Below are positions 33,550-43,620 of a stretch of 64,000 nt of DNA, piece after piece. Below the pieces are notes generated by a model. That model did no database searches and was not told the origin of the DNA. It was given only the letters and a program-made list of their open reading frames with translations. Both the position numbers and the translations under genes were made by a program. The stretch spans positions 5,766,001 to 5,830,000 of the forward strand of contig NZ_JBGEDP010000001.1 in NCBI RefSeq assembly GCF_041206865.1, given 5' to 3'. The first letter of the stretch is position 1; every line of letters begins with the position of its first letter. Origin of the DNA: Mycobacterium sp. HUMS_12744610. GTDB taxonomy: Bacteria; Actinomycetota; Actinomycetes; Mycobacteriales; Mycobacteriaceae.

Positions 33550-34974
33550 TTACAGCGCCTTGAGTTCCTCGGCGACCTCGGTCACCGACTTCTTCGCGTC
33601 GCCGAACAGCATGGTCGTTCCCTCGCCGTAGAACAGCGGATTGTCGATGCCCGCGAAACCGGAGTTCATCGACCGCTTCAGCACGATCACCGACTTGGCC
33701 TTGTCCACGTTGAGGATCGGCATGCCGTAGATCGGGCTGGACTGATCGTTGCGGGCCGCCGGGTTGGTGACGTCGTTGGCCCCGATGACGATCGCGACGT
33801 CGGTGCGGGCGAACTCGTCGTTGATGTCGTCCATGTCCTTCATCGCGTCGTAGTCGACCTCGGCCTCGGCCAACAGCACGTTCATGTGCCCGGGCATGCG
33901 GCCGGCCACCGGGTGGATGGCGTACTTGACCGTCACACCCTTGTCTTCCAGCAGCGCCGCCATGTCCTTGACCGCGTGCTGGGCCTGCGCCACGGCCAGG
34001 CCGTAGCCCGGCACCACGATCACCTGGTTGGCGTAGGCCATCTGGATCGCCGCGTCGGCCGCCGAGGTGGCCTTGACGACCTTGTCGCCGGCGTCGCCGC
34101 CGCCGGGGGCCACCCCGCCGCCGCCGAACCCGCCCGCCACGATCGCGGGAATGGAGCGGTTCATCGCCTTGGCCATCAGGTTGGTCAGGATCGAACCGGA
34201 CGCGCCGACGATCATGCCGGCCACGATCATCGCGGTGTTGTTCAGCGCCAGCCCCGCCGCGGCGGCCGACAGGCCGGTCATGGCGTTCAGCAGGGAGATG
34301 ACCACCGGCATGTCGGCGCCACCGATGGGCAGCACCACCATCAGGCCCAGCACCCCGGCGGCGGCCAGCAGGCCGATCATCCACCACAGCGACACACCGC
34401 CGCTGCCGGGATGGGCGTGCAGGCCGATGACCACCGCGGCGGCCACGGCCGCGGACAGCAGCAGCAGGTTGATCGGCTGCTGGATCCGGCCGAAGCCGAT
34501 CGGCTTGCCGGAGATGATCTCCTGCAGCTTGCCGAACGCGATGATCGAGCCCCAGAAGGAGATCGAGCCGATGATCGCGGCGAACAGCGAGGCCACCACG
34601 ATGTGCACCGTCGGCGACTCACCGTGCTGGAACGCCGAGAAGCCGCGGGTCTCCATGAACTCCGACAGCGCGATCAGCGCGACGGTGCCACCGCCGACGC
34701 CGTTGAAGAACGCCACCAGCTGCGGCATCGCCGTCATCTTGGTCAGCCGCGCCGGCGGCACGCCGAGCACCACACCGACGACCAGGCCGGCGATGATCAG
34801 CGGCCACTGCGTGGTGCCGCGGATCATGACCAGCGTCGCCGCCACCGCGAGGGTCATGCCGACCGCCGCGATCAGGTTGCCGCGCACCGCGGTCTTGGGG
34901 CCGGTCAGGCCCATCAAGCCATAGATGAACAGCGAGAACGAGACGATGTAAAGGACGGTGATCAGGTAGTTCAT
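33550..34974 (-). CDS. pntB: NAD(P) transhydrogenase subunit beta
   Basis: A 474-residue protein. About nine membrane helices fill the first 270 residues, then an NADP(H)-binding domain III (VVPGYGLAVAQAQHAVKDMAALLEDKG; HPVAGRMPGHMNVLLAEA; DVAIVIGANDVTNPAA; GIDNPLFY). With PntAa and PntAb it couples proton flow to hydride transfer from NADH to NADP+. ATG overlaps the pntAb stop (ATGA). Last gene of the pnt operon; no defects seen. Confidence 0.96.
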   Translation of the reverse strand: MNYLITVLYIVSFSLFIYGLMGLTGPKTAVRGNLIAAVGMTLAVAATLVMIRGTTQWPLIIAGLVVGVVLGVPPARLTKMTAMPQLVAFFNGVGGGTVALIALSEFMETRGFSAFQHGESPTVHIVVASLFAAIIGSISFWGSIIAFGKLQEIISGKPIGFGRIQQPINLLLLSAAVAAAVVIGLHAHPGSGGVSLWWMIGLLAAAGVLGLMVVLPIGGADMPVVISLLNAMTGLSAAAAGLALNNTAMIVAGMIVGASGSILTNLMAKAMNRSIPAIVAGGFGGGGVAPGGGDAGDKVVKATSAADAAIQMAYANQVIVVPGYGLAVAQAQHAVKDMAALLEDKGVTVKYAIHPVAGRMPGHMNVLLAEAEVDYDAMKDMDDINDEFARTDVAIVIGANDVTNPAARNDQSSPIYGMPILNVDKAKSVIVLKRSMNSGFAGIDNPLFYGEGTTMLFGDAKKSVTEVAEELKAL

Positions 34975-35300
34975 TTGCCCGCAGGCTCCTCAGTTTTAGC
35001 CGGGGCGGGCTTCTTCTTGCCCTTGAACATGCCCAGCATCCGGTCGGTGACGATGAAGCCGCCGATGACGTTCAGCGTCCCGAAAACCACCGCCACGAAC
35101 AGGATCACCTGCAGGGCGATCGACGGGTGCTCGACCTTGCCGAACACCACCAGCGCGCCCAGCACCACGATCCCGTGGATGGCGTTGGTCCCCGACATCA
35201 GCGGCGTGTGCAGCGTGTTGGGGACCTTGGAGATCACCGCGAACCCGACGAAGCCGGACAACACCAGGATCGCCAGGTTCTGCAACAGCTCGTCGTACAT
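34971..35300 (-). CDS. pntAb: NAD(P) transhydrogenase subunit alpha part 2
   Basis: A 109-residue membrane protein (MYDELLQNLAILVLSGFVGFAVISKVP) with three or four helices, the separate alpha2 piece of split-type transhydrogenases, and a lysine/proline-rich tail (KGKKKPAPAKTEEPAGK). It forms half of the proton channel with PntB. Start and stop overlap its neighbours by four bases each (ATGA), typical of this operon. Confidence 0.95.
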   Translation of the reverse strand: MYDELLQNLAILVLSGFVGFAVISKVPNTLHTPLMSGTNAIHGIVVLGALVVFGKVEHPSIALQVILFVAVVFGTLNVIGGFIVTDRMLGMFKGKKKPAPAKTEEPAGK

Positions 35301-36403
35301 CAGGAGTCCTCTCCGGTGCGGGTCACGCAGGCCGCCGCGACGATCTCGTCGCCGAAGTCGGGGGCCAGCTTGCCGTCTTTGACCAGCAGGTCCAGCAGTG
35401 CGGTGATGTTCTTGCTGTACAGCTCGCTGGCGTGCTCGGGCATGGTGGCCGGCAGGTTCAGCGGCGCGGCGATGGTGACGTCGTGCTTGACGACGGTCTG
35501 TCCGGGCTCGGTCAGCTCGCAGTTGCCGCCGGTCTCCCCGGCCAGGTCCACCACGACGCTGCCCGGCTTCATGCCCTGCACGGCCGCGGCGGTCACCAGC
35601 CGCGGCGCGGGCCGGCCCGGGACCAGGGCGGTGGTGATCACGACGTCGAAGCCGGTGATGGCCTCTTCGAGGGCCTTCTGCTGCTGGGCGCGTTCCTCCT
35701 CGGTGAGCTCGCGGGCGTAGCCGCCCTCCCCGGCCGCGTCGATGCCGAGGTCGAGCCACTGGGCGCCCACGGAGCGCACCTGGTCGGCCACCTCGGGGCG
35801 GACGTCGTACCCGGTGGTGCGCGCGCCCAGACGCTTGGCGGTCGCCAGCGCCTGCAGCCCGGCCACGCCGACCCCGAGCACCAGCACGGTGGCCGGCTTC
35901 ACGGTGCCCGCGGCCGTGGTCAGCATCGGGAAGAACCGGGTCGACTCCCAGGCCGCGACCAGCACGGCCTTGTAGCCGGACACGTTGGCCTGCGAGGACA
36001 GCGCGTCCATCGCCTGGGCGCGCGAGATGCGCGGGATGGCCTCCAGCGCGTAGGCCTGCACCCCGGCGCTCTTCAGCGCGCCGATCGAGTTGTCGGCGTT
36101 GCGGGGCGCCAGGAAGCCGATCAGCGTCTGGCCGCTGCGCAGCTTGGCGACCTCGGCGGCGGTCGGCGGGGCCACCTTGACCACGACGTCGGCGGCCCAC
36201 GCGTCGCCGATGCTCGCCCCGGCCTCGGTGTAGAGGGCGTCGGGCAGCAGTGCCTTCTCGCCGGCGCCGGATTCGACGACGACGTTGACACCGCTTTTCA
36301 CCAGCGGCGCGACCGCCTTGGGGACCAGCGCGACCCTGCGCTCGCCGGCCCCGGACTCGGCGACCACACCGACCCTGATCGGCGCTGCCTGCGAATCTGT
36401 CAT
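35300..36403 (-). CDS. pntAa: NAD(P) transhydrogenase subunit alpha part 1
   Basis: A 367-residue soluble NAD(H)-binding subunit. It has RVGVVAESGAGERRVALVPKAV at the N-terminus, the nucleotide motif VLVLGVGVAGLQALATAKRLGA, and VVVDLAGETGGNCELTEPG. ATG at 36403 (MTDSQAAPIRVG) is chosen over far-upstream in-frame codons because homology begins there. First gene of the operon; the 265-bp gap upstream presumably holds its promoter. Confidence 0.95.
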   Translation of the reverse strand: MTDSQAAPIRVGVVAESGAGERRVALVPKAVAPLVKSGVNVVVESGAGEKALLPDALYTEAGASIGDAWAADVVVKVAPPTAAEVAKLRSGQTLIGFLAPRNADNSIGALKSAGVQAYALEAIPRISRAQAMDALSSQANVSGYKAVLVAAWESTRFFPMLTTAAGTVKPATVLVLGVGVAGLQALATAKRLGARTTGYDVRPEVADQVRSVGAQWLDLGIDAAGEGGYARELTEEERAQQQKALEEAITGFDVVITTALVPGRPAPRLVTAAAVQGMKPGSVVVDLAGETGGNCELTEPGQTVVKHDVTIAAPLNLPATMPEHASELYSKNITALLDLLVKDGKLAPDFGDEIVAAACVTRTGEDS

Positions 36404-36668
36404 GACGCGTACATCTACTTTCCCGTGCTTTCTGCCGGTGGATGGTTCCACCGATGGATATGGCGCCGGCTCGGCCGCGCGCTTGGCTACCATAACGCGC
36501 GCCGCATTCACCACCGACCCGTAATCAGCCGGACAGACTAACCCGGCAACCGATCGGCTGTCTCCGACGATGCTTCGCCATCGGGCGGCGATTCGGTAGC
36601 TAACGCTGTGTTGTGGGGCCACAAGACGGCGTTGTGTTGCGACAACGCGTGTCCACCAGCCCGCACCG

Positions 36669-37130
36669 TCACCACATGGGGATGTCCTGGCCGTGTTCGG
36701 CGGCCGGGCGCGGCCCGAACCAGCGCCGCTCGGACTCGCCGATCGGCACGTCGTTGATGCTGGCCTCGCGCCGCGCCATCAGCCCCGACGGGCCGAATTC
36801 CCACAGTTCGTTGCCGTAGCTGCGGTACCACTGGCCGTCGCGGTCACGGCATTCGTACTGGAACCGCACCGCGATGCGGTTGTCGTGGAAATCCCACAGG
36901 CTCTTGCGCAGCGCGTAGTCGAGTTCGCGCTGCCACTTGCGCGTCAGGAACGCCACGATGTCGGCGCGGCCGACGACGTACTCGCCGCGGTTGCGCCACC
37001 GCGAGTCCGGCGTGTAGGCGCGGCTGACGCACTCGGGGTCGCAGGTGTTCCAGGCGTCCTCGGCGGCCTGCACCTTCTGCATCGCGGTCTCGCGGGTGAA
37101 CGGGGGGAACGGTGGCAGCGTCTCGGTCAT
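36669..37130 (-). CDS. DUF1348 (NTF2-like fold) protein
   Basis: A 153-residue protein with the DUF1348 pattern ([81 protein letters not shown]). The family has a SnoaL/NTF2 fold with a deep pocket and no proven reaction. ATG at 37130 is decided by conservation. It diverges from fadE2 with a 41-bp gap, so both share one promoter region. Confidence 0.87.
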   Translation of the reverse strand: MTETLPPFPPFTRETAMQKVQAAEDAWNTCDPECVSRAYTPDSRWRNRGEYVVGRADIVAFLTRKWQRELDYALRKSLWDFHDNRIAVRFQYECRDRDGQWYRSYGNELWEFGPSGLMARREASINDVPIGESERRWFGPRPAAEHGQDIPMW

Positions 37131-37171
37131 GGCAATATCGTGCGCCCCCGCGGGTGCCCTATCGTGACGGC

Positions 37172-38404
37172 ATGGACTTCGCGATGTCGGCCAAAGCAAG
37201 CGACTACCACCAGCGGTTGACCGAGTTCATGACCGAGCATGTCTTCCCGGCCGAGGCCGCCTACGACGAATACCGCCTGGCGGCCGGCCCCGACGACCAC
37301 ACCGTCCCACCGGTCGTCGAGGAACTCAAGGCCAAGGCCAAAGAGCGCGGCCTGTGGAACCTGTTCCTGCCCGCCGAGTCGGGCCTGACCAACCTGGAGT
37401 ACGCGCCGCTGGCCGAGCTCACCGGCTGGAGCCTGGAGCTCGCGCCCGAGGCGCTCAACTGCGCGGCACCCGACACCGGCAACATGGAGACGCTGCACCT
37501 GTTCGCCACCGAGGAGCAGCGCAAGCAGTGGCTGGAGCCGCTGCTGGCCGGCGAGATCCGCAGCGCCTTCTCGATGACCGAGCCGGCGGTCGCCAGCAGC
37601 GACGCCCGCAACATCGAGACCTCCATCGTGCGCGACGGCGGCGACTACGTCATCAACGGCCGCAAGTGGTGGACGTCGGGGGCCTCGGACCCGCGCTGCA
37701 AGATCCTCATCGTCATGGGCCGCACCAACCCCGACGCGGCGAGCCACCAGCAGCAGTCGATGGTGCTGGTGCCGATCGACACGCCGGGGGTGACCGTGGT
37801 CCGCTCGACGACGGTCTTCGGTTACCAGGACCAGCCCGGGCACTGCGAGATCGTCTACGACAACGTCCGGGTGCCCGTCACCAACCTGCTCGGCGAGGAG
37901 GGCGGCGGCTTCGCGATCGCCCAGGCCCGGCTGGGGCCGGGCCGCATCCACCACTGCATGCGCGCACTCGGCGGCGCCGAGCGGGCGCTGGCCCTCATGG
38001 TCGACCGGGTGCAGAACCGGGTGGCGTTCGGCCGCCCGCTGGCCGAGCAGGGCGTGGTGCGCGAGGCCGTCGCCAAGTCGCGCAACGAGATCGACCAGGC
38101 CCGGCTGCTGTGCGAGAAGGCGGCGTGGACGATCGACCAGCACGGCAACAAGGCCGCGCACACGCTGGTCTCGCAGATCAAGGCGGTGGCCCCGCAGGTG
38201 GCCTGCAATGTGATCGACCGCGCCATCCAGGTGCACGGCGCCGCCGGCGTCAGCGAGGACACGGTGCTGGCCCGTTCGTACGGCTGGCACCGCGCCATGC
38301 GCCTGTTCGACGGGCCCGACGAGGTGCACATGCGGACCATCGCGCGCGCCGAACTGGGTGCGGCGAAGTCCCCGCTCGCCACGGCGGTCACATCGCGTGG
38401 CTGA
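37172..38404 (+). CDS. fadE2: Acyl-CoA dehydrogenase FadE2
   Basis: A 410-residue FAD-dependent acyl-CoA dehydrogenase of the ACAD10/11-like subgroup. It has [42 protein letters not shown], the FAD-binding [15 protein letters not shown], and [16 protein letters not shown] at the C-terminus where others show a YEGT-type motif. It removes two hydrogens from an acyl-CoA, perhaps a hydroxylated one as in ACAD11 (inference). It directly precedes and overlaps ptpB, as in H37Rv (Rv0154c). Confidence 0.92.
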   Translation: MDFAMSAKASDYHQRLTEFMTEHVFPAEAAYDEYRLAAGPDDHTVPPVVEELKAKAKERGLWNLFLPAESGLTNLEYAPLAELTGWSLELAPEALNCAAPDTGNMETLHLFATEEQRKQWLEPLLAGEIRSAFSMTEPAVASSDARNIETSIVRDGGDYVINGRKWWTSGASDPRCKILIVMGRTNPDAASHQQQSMVLVPIDTPGVTVVRSTTVFGYQDQPGHCEIVYDNVRVPVTNLLGEEGGGFAIAQARLGPGRIHHCMRALGGAERALALMVDRVQNRVAFGRPLAEQGVVREAVAKSRNEIDQARLLCEKAAWTIDQHGNKAAHTLVSQIKAVAPQVACNVIDRAIQVHGAAGVSEDTVLARSYGWHRAMRLFDGPDEVHMRTIARAELGAAKSPLATAVTSRG

Positions 38405-39221
38405 GGCGCCCCGGGAACTGTCGGGGGCGTGGAACTTTCGCGACGTCTCCGACGCCGTGTCCGCGCTGCGGCCCGGGCGGCTGTTCCGCTCCGGCGAGCT
38501 CAGCCGGCTCGACGACGAGGGCCGCGCCACGATCCGACGGCTGGGGATCACCGACGTCGCCGACCTGCGTTCGGCGCGGGAGGTGGCCCGCCGTGGACCG
38601 GGCCGGGTGCCCGACGGCGTCGACATCCACCTGCTGCCGGTCCCCGACCTCGCCGATGACGACCCCGCCAACGGCTCCGCCGGGCAGGCGCCGCACGAGC
38701 ACGCGTTCCAGCGTCTGCTGGAACGCGAGACGGGCCTGTCGGTCGACGAGGCCGCGGCCCGCTACATGATCGACGAGTACCGCCAGTTCCCCACGCGCAA
38801 CGGGACCCAGCGCGCGCTGCACCGCGTCGTCACCCTGCTGGCCGCCGGCCGCCCGGTGCTCACGCATTGTTTCGCGGGCAAGGACCGCACCGGCTTCGTG
38901 GTGGCGACGGTGCTGGCGGCGCTCGGCGTCGACCGCGACGTCATCGTCGCGGATTTCCTGCGCAGCAACGACGCCATCCCCCAGCTTCGGGCCGAGATCT
39001 CGGAGATGATCCGCCAGCGGGCCGAGGCCGAGGTCACCCCGGAGGTGGAGACCTTCGCCGAGGCCCGGCTGTCGGACGGGGTGCTGGGCGTGCGGGAGGA
39101 GTACCTGGCCGCCGCGTGGCAGACCATCGACGGCGAGTTCGGGTCGCTGCAGGCGTACCTGCACGACGCGGGCATCACCGCGCCCGACGTGGACCGGTTG
39201 CGCACCGCGCTGTTCGGCTGA
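38397..39221 (+). CDS. ptbB: Protein-tyrosine/lipid phosphatase PtpB
   Basis: A 274-residue phosphatase with the P-loop HCFAGKDRTG (Cys158, Arg164), the N-terminal substrate motif ELSGAWNFRDVSDAVSALRPGRLFRSGELSRLDD, and the lid region after residue 85. M. tuberculosis PtpB (Rv0153c) is a secreted tyrosine and phosphoinositide phosphatase that modifies host signalling. The GTG start at 38397 overlaps the fadE2 stop by 8 bp. The lid segment is shaped differently from what I recall of the tuberculosis enzyme (shorter serine-rich stretch), but catalytic residues are complete. Confidence 0.94.
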   Translation: MAEAPRELSGAWNFRDVSDAVSALRPGRLFRSGELSRLDDEGRATIRRLGITDVADLRSAREVARRGPGRVPDGVDIHLLPVPDLADDDPANGSAGQAPHEHAFQRLLERETGLSVDEAAARYMIDEYRQFPTRNGTQRALHRVVTLLAAGRPVLTHCFAGKDRTGFVVATVLAALGVDRDVIVADFLRSNDAIPQLRAEISEMIRQRAEAEVTPEVETFAEARLSDGVLGVREEYLAAAWQTIDGEFGSLQAYLHDAGITAPDVDRLRTALFG

Positions 39222-39418
39222 CCGGCGCCGGAAGCCCCGCCCCGCAACGGTTCTCGCGGCCGGCGCAGCGGCCGGAAAATTCCTGTGCAAAAGCCGCACA
39301 AAGAGATGCTCGTGGCTCTAGGCTGACCGTGCCGAGTGATGCGCCGACCGGGCGACCGGCGTCGTGAGCGCCGCCGGCGACGCAACTAAAAAAATCCTGG
39401 TCGTGAAGGGAATGCCCG

Positions 39419-41197
39419 ATGACGAGCATGCTTGTGCAGCCCCAGTTGATGGCGACGGCCGCGTCCGACGCGGCGGGAATCGGTGCGGCCATCGAACAGG
39501 CCCGCGCCGCGGCCGCGGCCCAGACGACCGGGCTTGTCGCGGCCGCCGAAGACGAGGTTTCCGCCGCCACCGCAGCGCTTTTCGGCTCCTACGGCGAGCA
39601 GTACCAGGCGATGATGACGCAGGCGAGCGCGTTCCACGAGCAGTTCGTGGCGGCGCTGAGCGGCGCGGGAAACGTTTACGCGCAGGCCGAGGCGAGTATC
39701 GCCGGCACGCTGGGCCTCAGCTCCGCGGCGACCGCCACCTCGTCGTTCGGCACGCCCTATACGCCTACCCCGAACAGCATCTCCGTCATCGGCCAGTTGA
39801 TCATGACCGGCAGCGGCACGGCGACCCCGTCACTGACCTACATGAACAACGTCGCCGACCGCTACCTGACCGAATTCACCGGCTACGTCAGCAACCAGCC
39901 CGTGTCCACGCCTGAGGGGTTGTATCCGTTCACTGGGGTCAAGGACCTAACGCTGAACATCTCACTGGCCCGCGGCATCACCCAGTTGGATAACGCCATC
40001 AAAGCGGCACTCCCCGTTTCTAACACCAACAGCGCCTTGTCGATTCTGGGGTACTCGCAGAGTTCGACCCTCGCGTCGATGGCGATGCCTATCCTGCGCG
40101 ACATGGGCTACACGTCCAGCCAGCTCAACTTCACCCTGCTGGGGGACCCGAGCGCCCCCAACGGCGGACTGCTCGCCCGCTTCCCCGACCTGAGCCTGCC
40201 GAGCCTGGGGATCACGTTCGGCAACTCGACGCCCAGCGACCTGTTCAACACCACCATCTACTCGCTGGAATACGACGGGTTCGCCGACTTCCCGCAGTAC
40301 CCGATCGACTTCCTCGCCGACCTCAACGCGCTGGCCGGCATCGTCTTCGTGCACGGCACCTACCCGACCCTCTCGGCGACCCAGATCGCGTCGGGCTTCC
40401 TGCTGCCGGGCTCCGCGCAGCTGAACACCCCCGGCGGCAGCAGCCTGACCAACTACGTCATGATCCCCACCCAGAACCTGCCGCTGCTGGACCCGCTGCG
40501 CGCGATCCCGGTGATCGGCAACCCGCTGGCCGACCTGGTCCAGCCCGACCTGCGCTACCTGATCAACTGGGGCTACGGCAACCCTGAGTACGGTTACTCG
40601 ACGGGCCTGGCCAACGTGCAGACACCGTTCGGGTTCCTGCCACCGCTGAGCGCGACCACCGCCCTGGGGCCGCTGCTGGTCAGCGGCGCCCAGCAGGGCA
40701 TGGGCGCGTTCGGGGCCGACATCTCGGCCATGCTGCCCACGTCGCTGCCCGCGATGGCGCTGCCCAACCTGTCGGTGCCGGACATCGCGGGCACGCTGGC
40801 CGGGGGCGCGTCGTCGGGGACGACCGCGCTGGCGCTGCCCAGCGTGTCCTCCATCCCGGCCACGCTCACCAACCTCATCGGCGGCATCGAGAACGCCAAC
40901 AACGCCATCGTGGGGGGCTTCACCACCGACTTCTCCACCGCCTACGCCACCCTGCTCCCGACAGCCGACATCGCCACAGCCGTGGTGGTGTCCCTGCCGT
41001 CCTACGACCTCAACCTGTTCCTCAACGGGATCTCGCAAGCCATCAACGGCAACCCGATGGGCCTGGTCAACGCGATCGGCGACCCGATCGCCGCCGACAC
41101 CGGACTGGTCACGCTGGCAGGCGGTTTCGAGCTGATCAACTTCGAGAATGCCTTGCAGACGATCCTGCTCGGGACGCCGAACCCCGGTCCGTACTGA
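39419..41197 (+). CDS. PE family protein with PE-PPE domain (first of a tandem pair)
   Basis: A 592-residue protein. The PE domain (residues 1-90) ends near SAFHEQFVAALSGAGNVYAQAEASI. The PE-PPE hydrolase domain has nucleophile Ser in SILGYSQSSTLASM, FTLLGDPSAPNGGLL, YSLEYDGFADFPQYPID and NLPLLDPLRAIPVIG. The long C-terminal part ends in LLPTADIATAVVVSLPSYDLNLF, a segment repeated in the next gene. It is probably exported by an ESX system and acts as an esterase. Position corresponds to PE2 of H37Rv. Confidence 0.92.
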   Translation: MTSMLVQPQLMATAASDAAGIGAAIEQARAAAAAQTTGLVAAAEDEVSAATAALFGSYGEQYQAMMTQASAFHEQFVAALSGAGNVYAQAEASIAGTLGLSSAATATSSFGTPYTPTPNSISVIGQLIMTGSGTATPSLTYMNNVADRYLTEFTGYVSNQPVSTPEGLYPFTGVKDLTLNISLARGITQLDNAIKAALPVSNTNSALSILGYSQSSTLASMAMPILRDMGYTSSQLNFTLLGDPSAPNGGLLARFPDLSLPSLGITFGNSTPSDLFNTTIYSLEYDGFADFPQYPIDFLADLNALAGIVFVHGTYPTLSATQIASGFLLPGSAQLNTPGGSSLTNYVMIPTQNLPLLDPLRAIPVIGNPLADLVQPDLRYLINWGYGNPEYGYSTGLANVQTPFGFLPPLSATTALGPLLVSGAQQGMGAFGADISAMLPTSLPAMALPNLSVPDIAGTLAGGASSGTTALALPSVSSIPATLTNLIGGIENANNAIVGGFTTDFSTAYATLLPTADIATAVVVSLPSYDLNLFLNGISQAINGNPMGLVNAIGDPIAADTGLVTLAGGFELINFENALQTILLGTPNPGPY

Positions 41198-41257
41198 TAA
41201 GTCCCGCCCCGAAAAATTCAACCGCCGGCAGCCGTCCGGTCGTAGAAGGGTGACCCG

Positions 41258-43006
41258 ATGCCGTTTGTCTTAGCGCAGCCGCAGACGATCGCGACGGCGG
41301 TCGCCGACGTCTCCGGGATCGGATCGGCGATCGGCGCCGCCAACGCCGAAACGGCCGGGTGGACGACCGGCCTGCAGGCCGCGGCCGCCGACGAGGTGTC
41401 CGCGGCCACCGCGAACCTGTTCAGTGCGTTCGGCCAGGAATACCAGGCGCTGCTGCGGCAGGCCCAGAGTTTCCACGACGAGTTCGCCCGGGCGCTGACC
41501 GGCACCGCAACCGCCTACGCGGCAACCGAATCCGCTGCGACCAGCACCCTCGGGTCGTTCGGCGCGACGGCCCAGGCCCAATTCGCGGCGCTCACCGGCG
41601 GCGCCACGGCGGCCGGCACCGCGGGCGCGACGCAGCTCGCCAGCACCACACCGGTGCAGACGGCGCTGATCCTGGGCGCCAGCGGCGTCCCGATCCCCGA
41701 CGCCAAGTACATCGCCACCGCGTACGGCAACTACGTCTCCCGCAACTTCACCACGAGCAACATCCAGGGCCTGTTCACCCCCGAGGGCCTCTACCCGATC
41801 ACCGGGATCAAGGACCTGACCCTGAACATCTCGGTGGACCGGGGCCTGACGATCCTCAACAACGCGCTCACCGGGCCCAACGCGCCGACCCAGCCCGTCA
41901 CCGTCTTCGGCTACTCGCAGGGCGCCATCCTGGCCGCGCTGGAGCTGCCGAATCTCGTTGCCGCCCATGTGCCGACGTCCAATGTGAGCTTCGTGCTCGT
42001 CGGCAACGAGATGACCCCCAACGGCGGCATGCTCGCCCGCTTTCCCGGCCTCGACCTGCCCAGTCTCGGCATCCCCTTCTATGGCGGGATGGCCTCCAAC
42101 ACCGGGTACTCGATCTACAACTACACGCTGGAATACGACGGCTTCGCCGACTTCCCGCAGTACCCGATCGACATCCTGGCCGACCTCAACGCCTTCGCGG
42201 GCATCGCGTTCGTGCACGGCACGTATCTGACGATCCCGGCGAGCCAGATCTCGCAGGCCATCACCCTTCCGGTGTCACCGGGCTACGACGGCGGCTCGCA
42301 CTACTACATGATCCCCACCCAGAACCTGCCGCTGCTGGAGCCGCTGCGCTTGATCCCGGGGATCGGCAACCCGCTGGCCGACCTGCTGCAACCGGATTTG
42401 AGGTATCTGGTCAACTGGGGCTACGGCGACCCCAACTACGGCTACTCGACCGGCTACGCCAACGTCACCACGCCGTTCGGGGTGTTACCGCCGCTCAACG
42501 CCACCCTGGCCCTGGGCCCCGACCTGCTCAGCGGCGCCTACCAGGGAATCCTGGCCGCCGGAAGCGATTTGAGCGCGCAGGGGCTGCCGTCGCTGAGCCT
42601 GTCGGCGCCGGCGCTGGCGAGCCTGGGCGGCGCACCGCCGGCCGCGCCGACGGGCATCTCGCTGACGTCGGCGCTCGACGGCGCGATCTCGGGCCTAGAA
42701 AACGCCAACACCGGATTCGCGAACGCCCTCGCCGCCGACGTCTCGACCGCCTACGCGACGCTGCTGCCGACCGCCGACATCGCGACGGCCCTGGTCGTCA
42801 CGCTGCCGTCCTACGACGCCAACCTGTTCCTCAACGGGATCACGCAGGCGATCAACGGCCAGCCACTCCAGGGCCTCGCCAACGCGATCGGCCAGCCCAT
42901 CGCCGCCGATGTCGGCCTGGGCACGCTCGCCGGCGGTGTCGAGTTCCTCACCCTCGCCAGCGCGCTCGACACCATCCTGACCGGGACGCCGCACCCATCG
43001 CCGTAG
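41258..43006 (+). CDS. PE family protein with PE-PPE domain (second of a tandem pair)
   Basis: A 582-residue paralogue of the preceding gene, 60 bp downstream. It has the PE domain (FVLAQPQTIATAVADVSGIGSAI), nucleophile Ser in [46 protein letters not shown], and the common C-terminal LLPTADIATALVVTLPSYDANLF. The two genes probably arose by duplication and are likely cotranscribed. Position corresponds to PE1 of H37Rv. The third PE remnant at 46809-47300 is another relative. Confidence 0.92.
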   Translation: MPFVLAQPQTIATAVADVSGIGSAIGAANAETAGWTTGLQAAAADEVSAATANLFSAFGQEYQALLRQAQSFHDEFARALTGTATAYAATESAATSTLGSFGATAQAQFAALTGGATAAGTAGATQLASTTPVQTALILGASGVPIPDAKYIATAYGNYVSRNFTTSNIQGLFTPEGLYPITGIKDLTLNISVDRGLTILNNALTGPNAPTQPVTVFGYSQGAILAALELPNLVAAHVPTSNVSFVLVGNEMTPNGGMLARFPGLDLPSLGIPFYGGMASNTGYSIYNYTLEYDGFADFPQYPIDILADLNAFAGIAFVHGTYLTIPASQISQAITLPVSPGYDGGSHYYMIPTQNLPLLEPLRLIPGIGNPLADLLQPDLRYLVNWGYGDPNYGYSTGYANVTTPFGVLPPLNATLALGPDLLSGAYQGILAAGSDLSAQGLPSLSLSAPALASLGGAPPAAPTGISLTSALDGAISGLENANTGFANALAADVSTAYATLLPTADIATALVVTLPSYDANLFLNGITQAINGQPLQGLANAIGQPIAADVGLGTLAGGVEFLTLASALDTILTGTPHPSP

Positions 43007-43042
43007 CCGGGCCGTTCCAGATCCTTTGGACCTTAAGCTTTT

Positions 43043-43301
43043 TCAGCTTCGACGCCGAAGCAAGTTCGGTGTGGGTGGTGCCTGGGATTGGAAGGGGTCG
43101 TGCCACCACCAGTCGGCGCGTTCGCCGCTGGGCCCGGGATAGGGCGCCACGGCGGGCGGGGCAACGGTGAGCCCGGGCGCAGCTCTTGCCCGTCGCTGTC
43201 GGTGACGGCGAGCGCGTCGGCGGATCCGGTGCTGGCTATCTCGCCACGGCGGTGCAGCCGGAGGTGGTACGGGCAGAGCAGCACGAGTTTGCTGACAAGT
43301 C
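43043..43301 (-). pseudogene. 3' fragment of a 13E12-type DUF222/HNH endonuclease gene
   Basis: The minus strand encodes LVLLCPYHLRLHRRGEIASTGSADALAVTDSDG, the C-terminal HNH end of mycobacterial 13E12-repeat proteins. A shift to another frame gives APYPGPSGERADWWWHDPF, the family's final segment, so the fragment is frameshifted. It begins at GACTTGTC (43301-43294), directly continuing the break of the other fragment at 46218. The 43007-43042 stretch adds nothing. Confidence 0.8.
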
Positions 43302-43359
43302 GTTAAACTACCTGCTTCGTTCAGGTTGCGGCCCGAGCCCGTTTGACTCCTGACGTGCA

Positions 43360-43375
43360 TACCAAACTGGTACCA
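43360..43375. promoter_or_regulatory. Operator-like palindromes upstream of mazE
   Basis: TACCA-AAC-TGGTA (43360-43372) overlaps the self-complementary TGGTACCA (43368-43375), ending 8 bp before the GTG of the antitoxin. Toxin-antitoxin complexes typically bind such sites to repress their own operon. Confidence 0.6.
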
Positions 43376-43383
43376 TCCATGAA

Positions 43384-43620
43384 GTGAGCATACAAATTGC
43401 AGTCCGCTTACCCGACGAGATCATCGCCTTCATCGATGACGAAGTCCGGGGACAACATGCCCGCAGCCGTGCGGCTGTCGTGCTCCGGGCGCTGGAACGG
43501 GAACGCCGTCGTCGTCTCGCCGAACGCGACGCGGAAATCCTCGCGGCCAACATGTCAGCGTCGAGTGATTTGGATGCGCTGGCCGGCCACGCTGCTCGTA
43601 CTTCCCTCGACGTCGACTGA
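43384..43620 (+). CDS. mazE: MazE-type ribbon-helix-helix antitoxin
   Basis: A 78-residue protein with an Arc/RHH DNA-binding N-terminus (SIQIAVRLPDEIIAFIDDEVRGQHARSRAAVVLRALERERRRR) and an acidic flexible C-terminus that would wrap the toxin. GTG start. Its TGA overlaps the ATG of the toxin gene (TGATG). It resembles M. tuberculosis MazE3 (Rv1103c) by eye, though shorter. It neutralises MazF and represses the operon through the upstream palindromes (family knowledge). Confidence 0.87.
   Translation: MSIQIAVRLPDEIIAFIDDEVRGQHARSRAAVVLRALERERRRRLAERDAEILAANMSASSDLDALAGHAARTSLDVD

Noticed and set aside
43033..43284. Small independent protein
   Set aside because: Its sequence is the frameshifted 3' end of a 13E12/HNH gene, without its own start signals.
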